DNA from: Ischnura elegans
Lineage: Eukaryota > Arthropoda > Insecta > Odonata > Coenagrionidae
Direction of reading: 5' to 3'
Assembly: GCF_921293095.1 (NCBI RefSeq)
Contig: NW_025791658.1
Span: forward strand, 7,502,001 to 7,566,000
Length of the DNA: 64,000 bases
Below, in pieces: positions 57,801 to 64,000 of the stretch. The position numbers and the translations under genes were made by a program. Below the pieces are notes generated by a model. The model saw only the letters and a list, made by a program, of their open reading frames with translations. It was not told the origin of the DNA and did no database searches. The first letter of the stretch is position 1. Each line of letters begins with the position of its first letter.

Positions 57801-60800
57801 TTGACTTTGTTATTGTCTATGTTATTTTCCTTGTTTTCATCTTTGTTTTTGTCTTTGTTTTTGCCTTTTTTTTGTCATTGTTTTTGTTTTTTTTGTCTTT
57901 GTTTTTGTCTACGTTTTTGACTTTGTATTTGTCATTGTTTTTCATCGTTTTTTCGTTGTTCTTTTTTTGTCTTAGTTGTGCTCATTGTTTTTTTTTGTCT
58001 TTGTCTTTGTTAATGTCATATTTTTTGTAATTGTTTTTGTATTTGTTTTTGTCATTGTCAATGTAATTGTTTTTGTATCTGTTTTTGTCAGTGTTTTTGT
58101 CATAATTTTTGTCTTTCCTATTGTTTTTGTCATTTTCTTTGTTTTCGTCTTTGTTTTCGTCTTCGTTTTTGTCTTTGTTTTTGTCATTGTTTTTGTCTTT
58201 TTTTGTCTTTGTTTTTGTCATAATTTTTTGTCATATTTTATTGTTTTTGTCTTTCTTATTGACTTTGTAATTGTCTTTGTTATTTTCCTTGTTTTCATCT
58301 TTGTTTTTGTCTTTGTTTTTGTCTTTTTTTTTGTCATTGTTTTGGTCATTGTTTTTGTTTTTTTGTCTTTGTTTTTGTCTTCGTTTTTGACTTTGTATTT
58401 GTCATTGTTTTTTTCATCGTTTTTTCGTTGTTCTTTTTTTTGTCTTAGTTTTGCTCATTGTTTTTTTTGTCTTTGTCTTTGTTTATGTCATATTTTTTGT
58501 AATTGTTTTTGTATTTGTTTTTGTCATTGTCAATGTAATTGTTTTTGTATCTGTTTTTGTCAGTGTTTTTGTCATAATTTTTGTCTTTCCTATTGTTTTT
58601 GTCATTTTCTTTGTTTTCGTCTTTGTTTTTGTCTTCGTTTTGGTCATTGTTTTTGTCATTGTTTTTGTCATTGTTTTTGTCATTGTTTTTGTCGTTGTTT
58701 TTGTCTTCACTTTTGTCTTCGTTTTTGTCTTTGTTTTTGTCATTGTTTTGTCATTGTTTTTGTCGTTGTTTTTTTTAATTGTTTTTGTTATTGTTTTTTT
58801 CGTGGTTTTTTCCGTTGTTTTTGTCTTTGTTTTTGTATTTGTTTTTGTATTTGTCTTTGTAATTGTTTTTGTATTTGTTTATGTCATTGTTTTTTGTCTT
58901 TGTTTTTGTCGTTGTTTTTATCATTTTTTGTAATTGTTTGTTATATTGTTTTTCTCTTTCTATTGTATTTGTTAGTGTCTTTGTTATTTTCTTTGTTTTC
59001 ATTTTCCTGTTTTGTCTTTTTTTTGACTTTTTTTTTCTCTTTGTTTCTGTATTTATATTTGTCAATGTTTTTGTATTGATTTTGTCTTTGTTTTTGTCTT
59101 TGTTTTTGTAATTGTTTTTGTATTGATTTTTGTCATTGACTTTGTTATTGTTTTGCATTTTTTATGTCACTGTTTTTTGTCTTTGTTTTTGTCTTTGTTT
59201 TTGACTTGGTTTTTTTAATTTTTTTGTTATTGTTTTTGTCTTTCGTATTGTCTTTGTTATTGTCTTTGTTATTTTATTTATTTTCGTCTTTGATTTTGAT
59301 TTCTTTTAGTCTTTGTTTTCGTCATTGTCTTTGTAATAGTTTTTGTATTTTTTGTCATCGTTTATTTTTTAATTGTTTTTGCATTAATTTTGGTCTTCGT
59401 TTTTGCATTTGTTTTTGTCTTTGTGTTTGTTATTGATTTTTTCATTGTTTTTTTCATTGTTTTTGTCATTTTTTTTTGTTTTTTTTATCTTTGCTTTTGT
59501 ATTTGTTTTTTTCATTGTTTTTGTCCCTGTTTTTGTCTTTGTTTTTGTCGTTTTTTCGTCTTTGTTAATGTCATTGTTTTCGTCACATTTTTTGTGTTTG
59601 TTTTTGCATTGGTTTTTGTCGTTTCCTTCTTTATTGTTTTTGTATTTGTTTTTGTCGTTGTTTTTGTATTTGTTTTTCCCTTTGTTTTTGTCTTTGTTTT
59701 TATCTTTGTTTTTGTCTTTGTTTTTCATTCCTATTGTCTTTTATTTTGTCTGTTTTTGTTTTACATTTTTGTAATAGTATTTGCATTTGGTTTTATCATT
59801 GTCTTTATAATTGATTTTATATTTGTTTATGTCATTGTTTTTTTTTGTTTTTGTCTTTGTTTTTGTCATTTTTTGTCATTGTTTTTGTATTTGTTTTTTT
59901 CTTTTGTATTGTCTCTTTGATTATCTTTGTTATTATATTTTTTTTCGACTTTGTTTTTGATTTGTTTTTGTATTTGTTTTTGTCATTCTTTTTGTCTTTG
60001 TTTTTTTTATTGTTTTTGACTTTGTTTTTGTCATTGCTTTTTGTAATTGTTTTTGTATTAATTTTTGTCATTGACTTTGCTATTGTTTTGCATTTTTTAT
60101 GTCATTGTTTTTTGTCTTTGTTTTTGTCTTTGTTTTTGACTTTGTTTTTTTTAATTTTTTTGTTATTGTTTTTTTCTTTCGTATTGTCTTTATTATTGTC
60201 TTTGTTATTTTATTTATTTTCGTCTTTGATTTTGATTTCTTTTAGTCTTTGTTTTTTTCTTTGTTTTCGTCATTGTCTTTGTAATAGTTTTTGTATTTTT
60301 TTCATCGTTTTTTTCATTGTTTTTGCATTAATTTTGGTCTTCGTTTTTGCATATGTTTTTTTCTTTAATTTTGTCATTGATTTTTTCATTGTTTTTTTCA
60401 TTGTTTTTGTCATTTTTTTTCGTTGTTTTAATCTTTGTTTTTGTATTTGTTTTTTTCATTGTTTTTGTCCCTGTTTTTGTATTTGTTTTTGTCGTTTTTT
60501 CGTCTTTGTTATTAACATTGTTTTCGTCATATTTTTTGTGATTATTTTTGTATTGGTTTTTTTCGTTTCCTTCTTTATTGTTTTTGTATTTGTTTTTGTC
60601 GTTTTATGTCTTTGTTTTTCTCTTTGTTTTTGTCTTTGTTTTCATCTTTGTTTTTCTCTTTGTTTTTGCCTTTTTTTTGTCATTGTTTTGGTCATTGTTT
60701 TTGTTTTTTTTGTCTTGGTTTTTGTCTACGTTTTTGACTTTGTATTTGTCATTCTTTTTCCATCGGTTTTTCGTTGTTCTTTTTTTTTTGTCTTAGTTTT

Positions 60801-63800
60801 GCTCATTGTTTTTTTTGTCTTTGTCTTTGTTTATGTCATATTTTTTGTAATTGTTTTTGTATTTGTTTTTGTCATTGTCAATGTAATTGTTTTTGTATCT
60901 GTTTTTGTTAGTGTTTTTGTCATAATTTTTGTCTTTCCTATTGTTTTTGTCATTTTCTTTGTTTTCGTCTTTGTTTTTGTCTTCGTTTTTGTCTTTGTTT
61001 TTGTCATTGTTTTTGTCTTTTTTTGTCTTTGTTTTTGTCATAATTTTTTGTCATATTTTATTGTTTTTGTCTTTCTTATTGACTTAGTTATTGTCTTTGT
61101 TATTTTCCTTGTTTTCATCTTTGTTTTTGTCTTTGTTTTTGTCTTTTTTTTTGTCATTGTTTTGGTCATTGTTTTTGTTTTTTTTTGTCTTTGTTTTTGT
61201 CTTCGTTTTTGACTTTGTATTTGTCATTGTTTTTTTCATTGTTTTTTCGTTGTTCTTTTTTTTTGTCTTAGTTTTGCTCATTGTTTTTTTTGTCTTTGTC
61301 TTTGTTTATGTCATATTTTTTGTAATTGTTTTTGTATTTGTTTTTGTCATTGTCAATGTAATTGTTTTTGTATCTGTTTTTGTCAGTGTTTTTGTCATAA
61401 TTTTTGTCTTTCCTATTGTTTTTGTCATTTTCTTTGTTTTCGTCTTTGTTTTTGTCTTCGTTTTTGTCTTTGTTTTTGTCATTGTTTTGTCATTGTTTTT
61501 GTCTTTTTTTTATTGTTTTTGACTTTGTTTTTGTCATTGCTTTTTGATATTATTTTTGTCTTTCTTATTGACTTTGTTATTGTCTTTGTTATTTTATTTG
61601 ATTTCGTCTTTGTTTTTGATTTGTTTCTGTAATTGTATTTGTACTTGTTTTTGTCATTCTTTTTGTCGTTTTTTCGTCTTTGTTATTGTCATTGTTTTCG
61701 TCACATTTTTTGTGTTTGTTTTTGCATTGGTTTTTGTCGTTTCCTTCTTTACTGTTTTTGTATTTGTTTTTATCTTTGTTTTTGTCTTTGTTTTTCATTC
61801 CTATTGTCTTTAATTTTTCTGTTTTTGTTTTACATTTTTGTAATAGTATTTGCATTTGGTTTTATCATTGCCTTTATAATTGATTTTATATTTGTTTATG
61901 TCATTGTTTTTTTTTTGTTTTTGTCTTTGTTTTTGTCATTTTTAATCATTGTTTTTGTATTTGTTTTTTTCTTTTGCATTGTCTCTTTGATTATCTTTGT
62001 TATTATATTTTTTTTCGACTTTGTTTTAGATTTGTTTTTGTCATTCTTTTTGTCTTTGTTTTTTTTTTATTGTTTTTGACTTTGTTTTTGTCATTGCTTT
62101 TTGATATTATTTTTGTCTTTCTTATTGACTTTGTTATTGTCTTTGTTATTTTATTTGATTTCGAATTTGTTTTTGATTTGTTTCTGTCATTGTTTTTGTA
62201 CTTGTTTTTGTCATTCTTTTTGTCTTTTTTTTGTCCTTGTTTTGACTTTGTTTTTGTCATTGTTTTTGTTATTGTTTTTGTCTTTCTTATTGACTTTGTT
62301 ATTGTCTTTGTTATTTTCCTTGTTTTCATCTTTGTTTTTGTCTTTTTTTTCTTTTTTTTGTCATTGTTTTGGTCATTGTTTTTGTTTTTTTTGTCTATGT
62401 TTTTGTCTTCGTTTTTGTCTTTGTATTTGTCATTGTTTTTTTCATCGTTTTTTCGTTGTTCTTTTTTTTTGTCTTAGTTTTGCTCATTGTTTTTTTGTCT
62501 TTGTCTTTGTTTATGTCATATTTTTTGTAATTGTTTTTGTATTTGTTTTTGTCATTGTCAATGTAATTGTTTTTTTATCTGTTTTTGTCAGTGTTTTTGT
62601 TATAATTTTTGTCTTTCCTATTGTTTTTGTGATTTTCTTTGTTTTCGTCTTTGTTTTTGTCTTCGTTTTTGTCTTTGTTTTTGTCATTGTTTTTGTCTTT
62701 TTTTGTCTTTGTTTTTGTCATATTTTTTGTAATTGTTTTCGTATTTGTTTTTGTCGTTGTCTTTGTTAATTGGTTTTGCATTTTTTTGTCATTGTTTTGT
62801 CATTGTTTTTGTCGTTGTTTTTGTCTTCACTTTTGTCTTCGTTTTTGTCTTTGTTTTTGTCATTGTTTTGTCATTGTTTTTGTCGTTGTTTTTTTCATTG
62901 TTTTTGTTCTTGTTTTTTCGTTTTTTTTGTCTTTGTTTTTGTATTTGTTTTTGTAATTGTTTTTTGTTTTTTTTTATGTCATTGTTTTTTGTCTTTGTTT
63001 TTGTCTTTGTTTTTGTCTTTGCTTTTGTCTTTTTTTTGTCTTTGTTTTCGTCTTTGTTTTTGTCATTGTTTTTCTCTTTTTTTTTATCTTTGTTTTTGTC
63101 TTTGTATTTCCCATTGTTTTTGTCATTGTTATTGTCATTGTTTTTGTCATCGTTTTCTCGTTGTTTTTATATATTTTTTGTCTTAGTTTCTGTCATTGTT
63201 TTTATCTTTGTTTTTTTTTGCCATATTTTTGTAATTGTTTTTGTATTTTTTTTTTTCATTGCCTTCTTTATTGTTTTTGTGTATTTTGTCGTTGTTTTTT
63301 TCTTTGTTTTTGTCTTTGCTTTTGTCTTCGTTTTTATCTTCGTTTTCTTCTTTATTTTTGTCATTGTTTAAGTGTTTTTTATTTTCTTTGTTATTGTCAA
63401 TGTTAATTTTTTTTGTTTTCGTCTTTGTTTTTGTCTTTGTTTTTGTCTTTGTTTCTGTATTTATATTTGTCAATGTTTTTGTATTGATTTTGTCTTAGTT
63501 TTTGTCTTTGTTTTTGTATTAATTTTTGTCATTGACTTTGCTATTGTTTTACATTTTTTATGTCATTGTTTTTTGTCTTTGTTTTTGACTTTGTTTTTTT
63601 TAATTTTTTTTGTTATTGTTTTTTTCTTTCGTTTTGTCTTTATTATTGTCTTTGTTATTTTATTTATTTTCGTCTTTGATTTTGATTTCTTTTAGTCTTT
63701 GTTTTTGTCTTTGTTTTCGTCATTGTCTTTGTAATAGTTTTTGTATTTTTTTCATCGTTTTTTTCATTGTTTTTGCATTAATTTTGGTCTTCGTTTTTGC

Positions 63801-64000
63801 ATATGTTTTTTTCTTTGTTTTTGTCATTGATTTTTTCATTGTTTTTGTCATTTTTTTTCGTTGTTTTAATCTTTGTTTTTGTATTTGTTTTTTTCATTGT
63901 TTTTGTCCTCGTTTTTGTATTTGTTTTTGTCGTTTTTTCGTCTTTGTTATTAACATTGTATTCGTCATATTTTTTGTGATTATTTTTGAATTGGTTTTTT
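48861..64000. repeat. 12-bp satellite array, right block
   Basis: It continues the same 12-base family and runs off the window. Blocks near 49,860-51,840 repeat those near 41,280-44,170 almost exactly. Further right (52-64 kb) copies of the TTTTGCTCATTG and CTTTCCTATTG landmarks are more closely and irregularly spaced (for example 57,980, 58,450, 60,800, 61,280, 62,490) and diverge more. I find no non-satellite island in this block. Confidence 0.95.

Noticed and set aside
24650-64000. CRISPR-like or coding tandem-repeat array
   Set aside because: Units are contiguous 12-mers without unique spacers, in a eukaryotic context.

Overview
The window looks like heterochromatin-like or intergenic DNA from an invertebrate animal, most likely an arthropod. 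It has spliced transposase exons, two Ty3/Gypsy LTR retrotransposons, a P-element/THAP9-type transposase, a terminal-inverted-repeat DNA transposon and a very large simple satellite. I cannot name the species. I found no intact host gene, rRNA or convincing functional tRNA gene.

Layout. 1-4.8 kb is gene-poor DNA with short repeat remnants. 4.8-9.6 kb holds a decayed Gypsy element of the CsRn1 type on the minus strand, with a tRNA-Trp primer-binding site and a CHCC gag motif. 9.7-10.2 kb is a broken Ulp1/C48-type SUMO-protease-like gene on the plus strand. It is split near its 3' end by a 3.3-kb transposon (10,223-13,548) with inverted ends and GGATATCC-rich subterminal repeats. 13.5-17.4 kb is AT-rich and carries a 240-bp duplication, a perfect palindrome and an eight-copy 127-bp minisatellite. 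17.4-24.6 kb is a P-element-like transposase gene on the minus strand. A second Gypsy element (18,592-23,562) with near-identical LTRs and a 4-bp target duplication sits exactly on one of its splice donors.

From about 24.65 kb to the right edge the DNA is one satellite of roughly 39 kb. It is built from a degenerate 12-bp unit, TTTTTGTC(T/A)TTG, organised into higher-order repeats of about 2.7-2.8 kb. The hundreds of long open frames in it (V/F-, S/L/F- or C/F-rich on plus, K/T-, K/D/N- or Q/R/K-rich on minus) come from a 12-bp period being exactly four codons; they are not genes. One retroelement with reverse transcriptase and RNase H interrupts the satellite at 45,932-48,860, as one 2.3-kb unit plus a 0.63-kb head-to-tail partial copy.

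The most informative observations are: a textbook -1 ribosomal frameshift cassette (U UUA AAC, 6-nt spacer, 12-bp stem) between gag and pol of the second Gypsy element; that element's insertion on a splice donor; the head-to-tail retroelement with DIRS/hepadnavirus-like RNase H features inside a single higher-order repeat; and the higher-order organisation of the 12-bp satellite.
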